A stretch of DNA of 64,000 bases from Argentina anserina (GCF_933775445.1 NC_065876.1:19282001-19346000), one strand, 5' to 3'; shown: positions 12,462 through 24,848, counted from the first letter of the stretch. Made by a program: numbers and translations. The notes: generated by a model not told the origin, from the sequence alone.

Positions 12462-13084
12462 TGACACGACCCGCCCCAAAAAGTACCCTACTTTCGAGGC
12501 AGATAGTGCGGGGACCACTATCAAAAGAGATTTACCAAAATTTCGGCATAGTCTCCCTTGAAAGTAGCCAACCCTACCTGGAGCCATGTGCTCCCCATAA
12601 TTTCACATTATCCTCAAACACAAATCACAAATATATCAACAATAAAATTTCTCAACCTATAACATTCATAAGGATGTCCATTACGCTATGAGACGTTAGA
12701 ACACAATACCTCGATCGATTCCTGGAGCTTTCCGCTCCTCTTACCACAACCTCCCAACCCACGTTACGACCACCAAAGTCATTATTTAACGTAATATATA
12801 ATTCCCCAAATAATTACTAAAATTCCGGAACTATCTAATCAATTTAGGGGATTTCTCAATCTTGAATAATCATTCGGCAAATATAAAAAATAGACTAGCC
12901 CCGCTAGTCAAACTAATAATATCTGATCCTTCTAGAGACCTGACTAGCCCAGCTAGTCGACATAAATCATAATATCGTACCATAGGCCCGCGGCCAAAAT
13001 ATATATATACCTATCAAATCTCAAGTTTTCAATACCATCACGTCACGTTCACGAAGAGGGTATTGAATCATCCTATCCTAGCCG

Positions 13085-13410
13085 GCTATATATCCTCGCC
13101 TGTCAGGCGGCATCGCCCTCCGGTCAAAAAAATGATATCAGGTAACCTCGCCCCTCGGGCGGCATCGCCCTCCCGGCGGAAAAGTGATATCACGTAACCT
13201 CGCCCCTCGGGCGGCATCGCCCTCAGGCGGAAAAGTACTATCAAGTAACCTCGCCCTCCAGGCGGAATAGTGATATCACATAACCTCGCCCCCCGGGCGG
13301 CATCGCCCTTAGGCGGAAAAGTACTATCAAGTAACCCCGCCCTCCAGGCAGAATAGTGATATCACATAACCTCGCCCCCCGGACAGCATCACCCTCCAGG
13401 CGGAAAAGTA
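13085..13410. repeat. GC-rich tandem repeat inside the solo LTR
   Basis: Units of about 50-60 bp built from CCTCGCCCCTCGGGCGGCAT, then CGCCCTCAGGCGG and AAAAGTACTATCAAGTAA or AATAGTGATATCACATAA. About six variants are present, partly alternating (with or without the GGCATCGCC part). Confidence 0.85.
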
Positions 13411-13449
13411 GAACAGTATGCTAACAGTCACAAAAATAAATATCATTCA

Positions 13450-13640
13450 TATCCGTTGATCATGCCCCCTTTTTGATCTTGCTAAGGAGAGGATACCGGA
13501 TAGAATGGAATATGATTCCGTTGATCATACCTCCTTTATAGGATTAAAGGAGAGGATACCGGAATAAGATAGAAAATCATTCTTATCCGTTGATCGTACC
13601 CCCTTAAACTAGTTAAAGGAGAGGATACCGGATAAGAATA
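13450..13640. repeat. Tandem repeat of about 65-75 bp inside the solo LTR
   Basis: Three copies of a unit that starts TCCGTTGATCATACC and ends AAAGGAGAGGATACCGGA, near 13455, 13515 and 13585. Confidence 0.85.
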
Positions 13641-14880
13641 ATTAGAACGAGTAGGGTTCCCAACCGTACGTATAAATCTCAATATAATTATACAAATCCC
13701 GAGAACCCCGTTCCCGAATAAAAATCCCCAATCTCCGATCAAATCAAATCAAGCGTTATAAATATATATATCTCATATATATATATATATTCAAGACAAC
13801 TAAATAACATCACAATTAATCCAGAAAAACCATTAAACTCATATAACGCCAAATTACCTTAATAATTATTCATGCATGCAATATAATTCCAAATAGAAGT
13901 CCCCTCAGAGTCAGAACCTAGCATTAAAATTGGATGCTTGCAAACGTAAACCGATATCTAATCTAACATAATTGTGGCTGCACTCAAACCTTGTTTGGGC
14001 TGCCTACGTACCCTCTATGAGGGATCAAGCCATTCGTAGTTCAACTATTTATCATAACGACCCGACCTCACCAGTAAACCGATTCGTATCACCACAACTG
14101 TATCCTGGTGTCGACACATGCAACCATAATCATGCAAATCCCATAATCATTCTAATTCGTCTATCACACACATCCACACATCTGACATACACAACATTAT
14201 CATAATCATCATCTACCAAAGACACAACAATCACATTAATCTTTTATACGATAATTAAGTTTACTAACAACATTCTACAACCAAATACGTCGATTAAATG
14301 TGTATGAGTTCGTTACATAAAGGGGTACCCTACTGCCCCAAAAAGGTCACCACGCGCCGCCGCACGCGCCACCCCTCTGCGACCTCACCAAAATGACTCG
14401 ACTCCAACATCAAAGTTGTAGATCACGAGAAACCATACCTTTTTCACGACAGCGTCGAAGCCCAGATCGGCCGGGAAGTGGCCGGAAAACACAGAGGAAG
14501 GTCGGAACAGTGCACCGAATACCCACTTCGCGATCCAGCTCGATTTGTCGCCCAACTCCACTCGATTCGTGCCCAGAATGGAAAACCAAGTCGAATGAAG
14601 GTAACCCCGAGCTCCGGAGTCGCCGGAAAACGGCCGCACGGAGACGTTTACTTTGGCTGGATCATTCGAGCGTTGCTGCGCCATGCACGGCGGTCGGCAG
14701 GCGTCGGGGCTGGTACCAAGCGACGGAGGACGGCGAGACGGTTCGAACAGGACCGGTGGCGCCCCGATCGGTGGCCGGACGGCGGAGAACGGCGCCGGAG
14801 AAAATTCGGTCGAAAATCGGTGAACAGTGGCACGAAATCCCGAAATTCGAATTATCCCCCTTTTTCTAATTTTTACCCCT

Positions 14881-14888
14881 TATTTATA
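14881..14888 (-). promoter_or_regulatory. TATA box of the minus-strand solo LTR
   Basis: Plus-strand TATTTATA reads TATAAATA on the minus strand. The same site is conserved in the relatives near 435 and 22830, which supports a function in this LTR family. Confidence 0.55.
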
Positions 14889-15140
14889 CTAAATTCTAAA
14901 AATGCCCTAAATACATCTTGATTCGTAAATTCTTCATACTAACTCCAATTTAGGCGTGTCGCGTGTCCACGAAATCGTATCGACGAGCTCTACGACTTTC
15001 GTGAAGCAAGTTTTCTCGGAAAACTTACGCAACAAAAAGTCAACTTTGAGAGTCGTCACACGTAGTACAACTCTCGTTCCGAGAAAAAGATTAAACTATT
15101 ATTGCCACGAATCGTAAAAGCTTCGGGACGTAACAACCGT

Positions 15141-15662
15141 TCTATGAGGCACTAACTCGTTATGTTTGTTCTTCACCACCGTGATTCCAGACTTCTTTGG
15201 CACAACTTGAATGGGAGAGATCCACCTACTATCCGAAATAGGATAGATGACGCCACAATCATGCAACTTCGTGATCTCGTCCTTTACAACTTTCATCATT
15301 GGTGGGTGAAGACGTCTCTGACCTTCCTTGGTTGGTTTGGCACCATCTTCAAGCAAAATTCGGTGCACAGACATGGTAGGGCTGATTCCCTTGATGTCGG
15401 TTAGGGTCCATCCTATGGTCGTCTTATGTCTTTTCAAAACCTCAATCAACCTCTCCTCTTTCTCCTTGTCGAGTGCAGAGGAAATGATCACTGGCAATGT
15501 ATCCTCATCTCCCAAAAACGCATACTTCAAGTGGTTCGGAAGAACCTTAAGATCAAGCTTTGGGGTTTGCACCACTGAAGAAAGATTCTTGTTAGTGGTT
15601 AAGAGAATTGGACTAGGAGAGACATAGCTTACCTCACGTGACAAAACCTCAAGAGAGGCCAC
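15141..15662 (-). pseudogene. Athila-like reverse transcriptase, N-terminal part
   Basis: A minus-strand frame with LKYAFLGDEDTLPVIIS, then IGWTLTDIKGISPTMSVHRI, RRLHPPMMKVVKDEITKL and WISPIQVVPKKSGITVVKN. This is the entry to the RT domain of Athila-type pol. It is cut at HNELVPHRTV by the ACCGT target site and resumes at 12461. The few residues after that, read into the LTR, are not native. Upstream (15663-15723) the link to the protease is degenerate. Confidence 0.92.
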
Positions 15663-15723
15663 GTTCTATAGTACAAAAGATGGCACAGCATAATTGGCTT
15701 CCCACTCAAAAACGTTGGAGCCA

Positions 15724-16240
15724 TCACTTGCAAATCCGGCCCTGTGGACAATGGTCCTCGTCATGTGCCAAGGTATCTAGATAGTTATCTACAAGGGAGT
15801 TGAGAATGTCAACTGAAAAACAATCACTTAATTCTGAAAGGGGATACCTCATGGCTTCAAAGATGTTGAAGCTAATCACTTCACCGTCGAACTCAAAGGT
15901 GAGTGATCCACTAAACACATCAATTTTTGTTCTTGCAGTCCTCATAAAGGGACTCCCCAATAGAATAGGGACATCCTTATTATCTGCTTCAGTTGGCTCC
16001 ATGTCAAGGACATAGAAGTCCGCAGGGAATATCAAGCTCGAAACCTGCACAAGAACATCTTCAACATAGCCCAAAGGGACTTTGTTGGAACAATCAGCTA
16101 ATCAGATAACCACACTATTTTTTTTTCAAATCTCCTAGACCTAAGTTAGCATAAATGTAGTAAGGCATTACATTGATCGATGCTTCTAAGTCTAGCATTA
16201 TCTTATAAAAGTTGTGTTACCGATTGTACAAGGGATAGAA
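15724..16240 (-). pseudogene. Athila-like protease region
   Basis: The minus strand encodes MLDLEASINVMPYYIYANLG (near 16205-16145), then after a frameshift GYVEDVLVQVSSLIFPADFYVLDME and ILLGSPFMRTARTKIDVFSG. This is the aspartic protease of Athila-type pol. The active-site motif, normally D-L-G-A-S, reads D-L-E-A-S here, so the essential glycine is replaced. A frameshift near 16120 (an A/T run) and upstream stops also break it. Assignment is from motif order between gag and RT. Confidence 0.85.
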
Positions 16241-16383
16241 AAACTCCTTGGATCCTTGAGCTTAGGTGGTAGCTTCCTTTGTAGCACGGCTGAGACCGTC
16301 TCACTCATTGTGACCACTTCCTTTTCTCGAGTCATTCTCTTATTGGTGCACAACTCCTTCAGAAACTTAGCGTACTTCGGAAT

Positions 16384-18209
16384 TTATTGAATGCATTCAA
16401 TGAGAAGCATGTTCACTTCTACCCTCTTAAAGATGTCGAGCATGGCTTGATCAGAGTCATCATTCTTCTTCTTTGTGAATCTATTGGGGAAGGGGACACG
16501 AGGAAGAGAATTAGTTGAAACCAAACCACTAGAGTTATTATCCTTACCAGTGTCATGCACGGCATGATTACTTTGGGGTAGAGGCACAGCATCATTGGCC
16601 TTAGAGGAGGCAAGGTCCATCTCTAAGTCATTTGCATTGAAACTCTCGGCCTCTTTATCTTTAGAAGCATGGTCTTCTTGGTTGGCTGAAATGGAGCATC
16701 CAGGATCGTTTCAGTTCCTGTCATCATGGCGTTTACATTGGGATTTGGCTCATTTTGGCTTGGCAACTTACCTCCTTCATGGATCTTGCCCATGAAATCG
16801 ATCACTTGTCTCATCTGCTTCTTAAGCTCGATTATGTCTTTAGAATGAGCTTGTTGACTTGTAACTAAAGCTTGAGTAGCAGAGTTTAAATTATGTTGCC
16901 CTTGAGTAAGGGACTTCAAAAGTTCATCATAGTTAGGTGCAGATGTATTATTTGAACCATGAACATTAGAGTTAAAGGGCATAGAACCTTGAGGTACATG
17001 AGGCCTCACAAACACACCTGAAGGATGAGGTCTTTGACCTTGAGCATTGGACGGTTGAGTATTGTTGTTCCAACGAAAGATGGGATGCTCTCTAAGTCCA
17101 GGATTGTATGTGTTCGAATAAGGATCATACCTAGGCATTTGTTGCCCCATGAAGTTCAACTCCTCTTCAGTCATTGCACCATTTGGACAATTCTCAGTTG
17201 TGTGATCTTTGAAAGAACAAATGCCATGCGCTTGAGTGTTGATGCTCGAACCATTGAATGCCTTGACAAGAACGTCAAGCTTTCTTTCTAAAGTAGTCAT
17301 TTGATTCCTTGTATGAACTTCATACACCCCACGGCTCTTGCTTCCTCTCTTCTCCTTGAAACTAAATTTTCGATTGTTGTCGGGCAAGTCATCAATCAAG
17401 GTATAAGCTTCTTGACCAGTCTTGCTCATGAATGTGCAGCCACATGCTGTATCCACCATACTCTTGTTAGAGGTGTCGAGTCCTTCATAGAAGAATTGCA
17501 CCAAGTCATCCAACGAAATACCATGGTGAGGGCACTTCCTTTGTAGTTCATGAAATTCCTCCCATGTCTCATAGAGCGAATCACCATCCATTTGAGTGAA
17601 GTTCTGAATCTCCCTCCTTAGTCTTTTCGTGATTTGAGTAGGGAAGAATTGCTCAAGAACCTCCTAGTCATTTCGTCCCATGTGGTGATGATCCCCGCAA
17701 GCAGAGAGTACAACCAACTCTTAGTATCGTCCTTAAGAGTAAATGGAAACAAAAGCAACCTCAAGCTTTTTGAGACAGATGATGAATCAATTGGAGCTTG
17801 CAAATGTCCAAGAACTCCATAAGGTGAACATTACGGTCTTCCCTTAAGGAACAAGAGTACTTCGGCAGCTGCCCAAGCAATTGAAATGGAATGGAGAAGT
17901 TGACTTCATTAGATGGAGTGAAAGCAATGCATGAGGTGATTCTGGGGTGGTGGGGATGAAAGGATTCTTGAGTGCCATTGGAGCACCTGCAAGAATTAGA
18001 GTACAGTCCGCAATTGTGTCTGTCTCCTAGTCAAAGATGAAGGGAAAGAAAAGATCCTCCGCTTCTTCTGATCTAGGTGAAGAGTTTAAGATTGAGATGC
18101 TTAGAGAAGTTTCGAAATCTAAGAGTCCACTCGAGGTAGAATCTTGTAAGTCTTTAAGTTCTTGAATTTGATCTTTGAGCTCTTGTGTTTTCTTAGATAT
18201 AGCGGACAT
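16384..18209 (-). pseudogene. Athila-like gag, broken
   Basis: Gag pieces on the minus strand, in order: an N-terminal coiled-coil-like segment MSAISKKTQELKDQIQELKD (from 18209), then LRLLLFPFTLKDDTKSWLYS, MDGDSLYETWEEFHELQRKC, CPHHGISLDDLVQFFYEGLD and the zinc-knuckle region HGICSFKDHTTENCP near 17220. Then comes LPRVPFPNRFTKKK before the protease. These are hallmarks of the plant retrotransposon gag family. Frameshifts and stops lie near 18027, 17610 and 16680. The zinc knuckle has His in place of its first Cys. The piece following the coiled coil (17820-18020) is also interrupted. Confidence 0.9.
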
Positions 18210-18956
18210 GCATAGTTCCTGTAGAACAAAAGTTAGAAAGTTAGCATTGAAGAATACCAAATGAAGACAACAAACGTGCCCTTCCTTAGGTCATATACAC
18301 GGCACATTTAGGGAAGAGGCACGGCCTATGTTGTCATGTTTACAAAGAATTGTTTCTTTACGTTTACAAAGTTCATATAATTCATAAGTTCATTTTACCA
18401 TTCGAACGATTGAATGATCGATTGATTCTAAGTTGTAAACCGAGGAGGACGTGTGGCCTAAGTATGGATGCCTCGACACAAGTCTAAATCATTGTTTCAG
18501 AAGGCCGGATAGCTAATATAGAGATAGTGAATATGATAGGACTCATTTGTTGAACTACGAAGGGAAATCCCCCTATCGACTCCATCACCAAGATGCATGT
18601 CAGTCAATAGTTCTCTGAGATCCAATTTTGGTCCCATGCACCAAGGTAATGAAAGAGCGTGCCCCTTACTCAGCTGGAAACAAAGTTGGGTGTTAGACAA
18701 ATCTCCAAGTGTTAATAAAAACTGCCATAACCTCATGCAACAACTTTGGAAGAAAACATGACGGGTTGAGGCTAATATTAACAAAATGGACTTTACATAT
18801 TCCGTTCGATTTACAACCTACAACAATCATTCATTCAACCATTAAAAAATCCTAAAAAATAATTACTATATGTTAGAACAAAACAAGAAAAGCATATACA
18901 AATTTACAATATGAACAGTTAATTTGAAATTAAAAGATAAGGATCCATCTTTATGG

Positions 18957-18975
18957 AACCCCGGCAATGGTGCCA
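18957..18975 (-). promoter_or_regulatory. Primer binding site, tRNA-Asp type
   Basis: On the minus strand TGGCACCATTGCCGGGGTT lies 2 bp after the LTR end. It matches the tRNA-Asp primer site used by Athila/Tat elements (TGGCGCCGTTGCCGGGGA-like) at all but a few positions. The differences fit C-to-T decay. Confidence 0.85.
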
Positions 18976-18977
18976 TT

Positions 18978-21326
18978 TGATTGGTTCGATTACTCGACAT
19001 CAATAGTAACCATGTAGGCATCATTAGAAGTATAAAGCAAGAGGTTACTGTTTACAAACCAGGGATCCATCCAGGGTAAAGAATCACAAACATTTAACAA
19101 TGAATTCATAAGAGATATAAAGATTTGATATAGGATCGGATCAAGAACAGAAAAATAAATCCTAAACTAATATATACATGTAATCAACCAACTAACACAT
19201 AAGCAATCACCAAACAAATAACATAAGAACAAAGGAAACAAAATCTACTCTCGTTTTAAGTTCATGCCGTAAGGTTCATTATACATCCTTGAATCGGTTA
19301 TGCAGTTAAGTTCCTCATACTTTAACACATTCGAACTCAGCACCAACCTCATTTCAAATCTAACATACTAACCCATCATGCAACCCCAGTCACATAAAGA
19401 AATTAAAATATTTAAAGGCACAAGTCTAACTGAACCTAGGCGAAAATCGGTGAAGGTGACAAAGAACAAACAATTAATCAACTTCCAAGTATCGAAATCG
19501 TTTATAACTTTGGATAATTAAACATTCAACGTCAACTTTTGGGTATCAATCACACACACATAAGTAAGAACACACCAAAAATTCTTTAAGTAAATAAACA
19601 GAAACTCACGGCGTAAAACCTAAAATCATTGAATAAAAATCGATAACCTTAATTCACCATGTTATTCGAAAGTTACAAATATCTCATAGACAAGAATCAA
19701 AATAACTTTAACAAAAATAGAAACACAACATCACACAACGAATCCAAACCGAAAACATAATTGAAGAAGTAACGAGTTACACTTTGGAAATCTCCTTAGC
19801 AGTATCAAAACAAGGTAGCTCGGCTTCAACTTGAATGGCAATCCTAGGCGTAGCGCTTTGGATCGAATGTAATGAAATGAAGATTGTGTTTAAGGCTTAG
19901 AGGATGATGAGTAGTGTTTAAGGCAGAGCTTTGGCTAGTCTTGTGAGAAAAGTTGATGATTTTTTTCTGTGGTAATGAGGTGCTATATATAGAGGAAAAC
20001 CCATAGGGAGGCCAGCCACAAAGTCCACAAAGTTGAAACCATATTGGTTTAGGTTTCCTAGATTTTCTCAATTCAGCAGAGCTGACCTTTGTGCCTTGTT
20101 GTCGCCATAACTCTCGCTAGAAAATAGCTATTGCGGTGATTCCAATTGCATTAGAAAATAGACTTCCGTAGCTTTTCATCCATATATCATATGTTGTCTG
20201 AATCATCGTGAGCTGTCCAAGGGAGTCCATAAAGATGGATGACGTGCACTGGCAGAATTCTGATTCTTATAAGGATTGGACATTATTTGCATATAATGCT
20301 GATTTGTTTTGCACGAGATTCCTCATTTGAATTAGAAAGGCAGCTCTCTCTCTCTCTCTCGTATCTCATTGGCTACAACCTTCTTTGATTTTCCTTCATT
20401 CATTTGTTGCCGCCTTCTTTAATTTTCTCACCTCTTCTTATTTATTTGCTGCATGACTTCTTTGATTTTCTTACCTATTCTCATTCATTTGTTGTAGCCT
20501 TTTTTTACTTTCTTTGGTGCAATAATTTATGGCAATTCAGATATAGATTGTGCCTCTATATATAGAAAAAAGAAGGCCCCAACTTTCCCTCACAGCCTTT
20601 GGATCAAAAGAAAATCAATGGCTGAGATAATTCTACCGAGTCCACTGGACCTCCGAGTAATGATTTGGTCATATATCCATGTAGGAATAAGATATTGATT
20701 CAATTCCAAATCCTGCATAAAATAGACTTGTAGCGCTTTCCATCCATATAAGCAACGTCTTCGAATTCGATCTGAGCTGTCCAGGGGAGCCCGTCAAAGT
20801 TGGACTACGAATGTTGACAGCTTTCTGATTCTCGTATGGATTGGGCTTCTAAGTACATATCTTATTCTCCTTGATAATTCTGATTTATATGCACGAAAAT
20901 ATCTTCATATACACCTTGAAAATCCATCTCCAACTTGGTTTTGAAATGCAACTGCCAATAGGAAACCATCAATGTCGCACGGCTTCTCCTTATCCTACTA
21001 GGAAATTGATTTTCAGTCTCTCCTCTTTCCTTGCGCAACTAGGATTGCTTTCCTTCTCCAACATGAATTTGTCTTTTCTATTAAGAATAAGTACGTTAGA
21101 AACAAAGAAATAGGAAATGATGAATCATACTCGAACAATGAATCATATCTCAACAAGGATTCTCAACACTGAGCACGATTTCATCATCAATTCACTCATA
21201 ATCGATATAAGCTCTACCTAGACACTTGTTCATACAAAAGAAATTAAAACATACTAAATATAAGGTAACAGAGAGTAAGAATGGGGCATAAACATATTAA
21301 GAACGTCACACTTTGTGCCCCTATCA
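18978..21326 (-). mobile_element. 5' LTR of the Athila-like element, 2.35 kb
   Basis: On the minus strand it runs from TGATAGGGGCACAAAG (21326) to CCAATCA (18978), next to the primer site. A TATA box (CTATATATAG, near 19985) lies in the middle. The plus strand shows an internal duplication: a GAGCTGTCCARGGGAGYCC block occurs near 20210 and again near 20770. A (CT)n run lies at 20344-20361. The same LTR family is present at 7768, 48831, 50605 and 58722. Confidence 0.92.
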
Positions 21327-23078
21327 TAGTTGCTTCATAATGTGATAGTTTTATTCTAAAGCTAAGAAAATATGTATGTATAATATTTTATTATTTAGCG
21401 GGATTTTACCGGCCGGGCCTTGCGGACTTTTGGCGGGCCGGGCCGGGTTTCACACCTCTAATCTAAGCATGGCCCTCTACTCACGGAAGCGGGCTTTGGT
21501 GCGCTTTCTCGTGTGCCGGGCCGGGTAAAAGCTCATCAGACTTGCGGGCTTCTGCGGCCTTTTCGGATCCACGGGCTAAATGATGAGACCTAACTAGTTC
21601 TTCATAATCTTTTGAGACTACTAGTTCATCCCCTCTATTATAGTGTCCCACCACATCGCTATTAGCTAGTTCATCCCCTATCTTCTAGCTTTATATGATC
21701 TCAACAGAACACCAGTTCATCCCCTCTCTACTAGTGTCCGGACAATAACAACTATTACGAACTGCCGGTACATCCCCTCTCTTCTGATTCTAGCAAATGG
21801 ACTAGCCCTGCTAGTCAAAATAACATCTCAATGTATGGCATCACAAACATCATATCATAAGAATTTGGAAGTCTGATTTCTACATATATATATATTTTGC
21901 CTATGCCTCATGGATTCTAATGGAATGACCGAGTTGATAGGGTTTGTCTATACCTCGTTGATTCTATTTGAATGATCGAGTTGATAGGACTTAATGGAAA
22001 ACAAGCAAATAACCAACATATCGCTCCAGTCAACTAATATCACAACCCTACCACAAGTACGCAACTATAACCCTAAAATCGACACACGTTTTCAACATCA
22101 TATCCATCATCAATCAATACAATCACAAAGAAACCAACATTTAGTGAACATAATCCTCACGACAATAACACAATACTGCTACCAAATAATGATTGAGAAT
22201 AACAAACTCATACGAAAACCAAAATCGACAAATTATATATTGTTGGACTCGTATCGACATAAACTACTTAGTGGAACAACCCATCGCTCTAGAAACTGCC
22301 ACATGCATTGCCCTACGCGCCGCCACAGTGGTTGCGCGTGGGCCCCACGCACCACCACCTCCGAATCAAATCGACTCTAACATGAAAGTTATAAATCACA
22401 TCAAAATGAACAAGTTTCATACTTGCAGCGAGAGCCAATTCGGCCGAGAGGTCGCTAAAAAATAGTCTAGACACCGACGATGGGGTGAATTATGGATCCT
22501 AAATTTATAGGTCGATTCAACCTTCAAAGAGCTCAAAATCGAGTCCAGAGGGAAGGATTTGGTGGGAAAGGAGTAGTCCCGAGCTTGGGGGTCACCGAAG
22601 CGAGGGGAGTGGTTGTAGGCGTTGCAGCGCCATGTGTGATCGTTGTTGGCGTGTGTGTCATAGTCCAATTGAAAGGGAATGAAGAGGCGCATCGAATGGG
22701 ACCGGTGGCGGCCGAATTGGTGGTTGGACGACGGAGATCGACGCTGGAGAAGAAAAACTGGATTTTCCTGTGAACCGTGCCCAACTCGAAAATTCCTAAT
22801 TGTTCTCTCTTTTTCTCTCTTTAAACCCCATATTTATACTATTTTCCAAAAATGCACAAATACCTTTTTTGATTCATAACTTTCACATATGATCTCTAAT
22901 TGAGCATGCGGCGTGTGTACGAACTCATATCGACGAGCTCAACAACTTTCGTGAAGGAAGTTTTCCCAAAAAACTTACGCATCGAAAAGTTAACTTTAAA
23001 GTCGCTACACTTAATACGACTCCCAATAAAAGGTACAAGCAAAATCGTGAGGAAGAGTAAAAATTTTGGGGCGTATCA
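21327..23078. repeat. Degenerate TE sequence: GC-rich hAT-like end and an LTR relative
   Basis: 21405-21590 is rich in GGGCCGGGCCGGG. The stretch ending TTTCACACCTCTA resembles the TAGAGGTGTGAAACCCGGCCC ends of plant hAT-type elements (from memory, low certainty). From about 21600 to 23078 the sequence is a decayed relative of the 12462-15135 LTR. It shares the CTAGCCCTGCTAGTC motif, a GCGCGTGGGCCCCACGC block (22325), the minus-strand TATA region at 22830 and an end at GGGGCGTATCA (23078). No intact frame is seen. Confidence 0.6.
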
Positions 23079-23916
23079 AAAAAATCTGAGAATAGGAGAG
23101 AGATAGAGAGTGCTGATTAAGAAAGGAGGACAGTAAAGTATTTTTAAGTGCAAACATTGAATGATTGAATGGGCACAAAAATTTGGAAAAGGCAAGTTTA
23201 GGGTGTTTTTGTTCAAATTGTCATTTCCCCTTGAAATTTCCCCTTAACTTATGATAACTAAATGGAACAACCAAATACTAAAAGGAAACAGTCGGACAAC
23301 TCTGTTAGCTTATGTCAATACAAGCCTGATACAATGTAATATCCGTACATTTCTGTTAGTTTTAAATTTCACATAACCACTCAAATTGTTGTCTAGGAAT
23401 ATTGTTGATGTATGTAGCTTTGGTCATACCTACTTTGCATGTACCCATACGTTAACTTCAGACCATGCTTTACTTGCTTAATGAACAGATTGGCGGAATT
23501 TGTCCTGTTAAAACAAACAAAACATCACAATTATGCCCTCCAAAACAACATGACTACAAAGGACAATAACATTTGATAAAATTGCAAAGCATTATCAATA
23601 TAGTACATTTTTGGAATTACATTTAGGATTGTTCATGCAATGAAGTACCTTCTCCCATATACTTCTGTTATTGCCGATGTCTCTTTGATTGTAACGGAAT
23701 TAGCGACAACAAGCTCATCCTATGAGAGATCAATGGGAGCAATAAATGTACATAAATATATGAGATTACATAGACAATTACACATGTCAAATTTCTATTA
23801 CACAAATAGAAGTTAAAAAAAGGTCGTTCTTGGATCTTATATGTTACCAAATATAACTAGCTCTATATTCTCAAAATATATACGTATATATTCTCAAAAA
23901 AATATATATATATATA
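23079..23916. other. Intergenic, nothing recognised
   Basis: AT-rich single-copy-looking sequence. It ends in TA-rich runs that form the flank of the transposon at 23917. Confidence 0.5.
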
Positions 23917-24807
23917 GGGTCCGATTCAAGACACACATTGTTATACACAATTTTTTTACACTTCTTTTAAATCCTTTGATAAAGTTAAATTCAATGGTCT
24001 TGATTAACTTTTCTTAAGATGTGAAAAGGATGTGGAATTAACTTTCATCAAGATGTGAATATGATGTGGAATTAATTTTAATTTATAAAAAACTAACTTT
24101 TACAAAAACATAACTAAAATAAAATTTTAATGACAAGAACATGAGTTGTGTTCTTGAGAAAAAGGAAAAAGAAAAACATGTGCGGTTGGCGAAGATTTGG
24201 ATTTGGGTGGAATTTAAAAGTTAAAAGTTTTATGAGAGAATTGAAGATGAGGGAAATGCTGAACTGATTAATTAAAGGACTGAGGCTTGAATTTGATGGT
24301 TGAAAAATTTCAGTTAGGGTTAATATATCTAGGCCAGGGGTTCATATGTGATGTTGGACTGCTGGTGTTGATCCCAGAATATATTCTTGTTTGGCGTAAT
24401 TTTGATTGTGTGATGATAGTATAATTATAAGAAGAGGTAATCTCCTTGGGACCAGTATTCCACCATCATTTGAATAAGCTTACAATAGCATGTTCTCTTG
24501 AGAATCTCGTAATTGATATCTACTTAGGGAGTAGCTTTTCTCCTTTCTGCTCAAAGAAGATGATAAAGTTCTGAGTTCTTTTTGAAGTTTTTGTTCTGAC
24601 TTTTTGTTTGTTTTGAAAACGATTTCTGATTTTTATTTTTTTTACATTTGATTTTGACATAAATTTGAATTTTGAACCAAATGAATATCCATGCCATTTT
24701 CCACATCATGAGGAAAGTTAATCAAGACTGTTGAATTTAACTAAATCCAAAGGCTATAAAGAAGTGTAAAAAATTGTGTATAATAATGTAACCCTTGAAC
24801 CTGACCC
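23917..24807. mobile_element. Non-autonomous DNA transposon with long terminal inverted repeats (MULE-like)
   Basis: The left end (GGGTCCGATTCAAG) and right end (reverse GGGTCAGGTTCAAG) pair over roughly 100 bp, sharing TTATACACAATTTTTT, ACACTTCTTT, AAATTCAAYRGTCTTGATTA and more. About 700 bp of AT-rich interior has no transposase. The flanks are (AT)n on both sides, compatible with a 9-bp AT-rich duplication as made by Mutator-like elements, though the simple flank makes its length uncertain. Confidence 0.72.
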
Positions 24808-24817
24808 ATATATATAT

Positions 24818-24848
24818 ACATAGAGCTAGTTTTAAACTAGCTCTATGT
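24818..24848. repeat. Perfect 31-bp palindrome
   Basis: Arms of 15 bp (ACATAGAGCTAGTTT) around one base, directly beside the right end of the transposon. ACTAGCTCTATAT also occurs near 23858 on its left flank, so the flanks share sequence. Confidence 0.8.

Larger units (their letters stand above)
12462..15135 (-). mobile_element. Solo LTR, 2.67 kb, inserted into the Athila RT domain
   Basis: On the plus strand it starts TGACACGACCCG and ends GGGACGTAACA, flanked by ACCGT. The minus-strand TATA-like box at 14881-14888 gives minus orientation. Removing it rejoins the RT frame on either side. It contains two tandem-repeat blocks (13085-13410, 13450-13640) and GC-rich sequence at 14335-14390. 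A fragment of the same family is at 1-665 and a degenerate relative at about 21590-23078. No coding sequence is supported. Confidence 0.93.
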
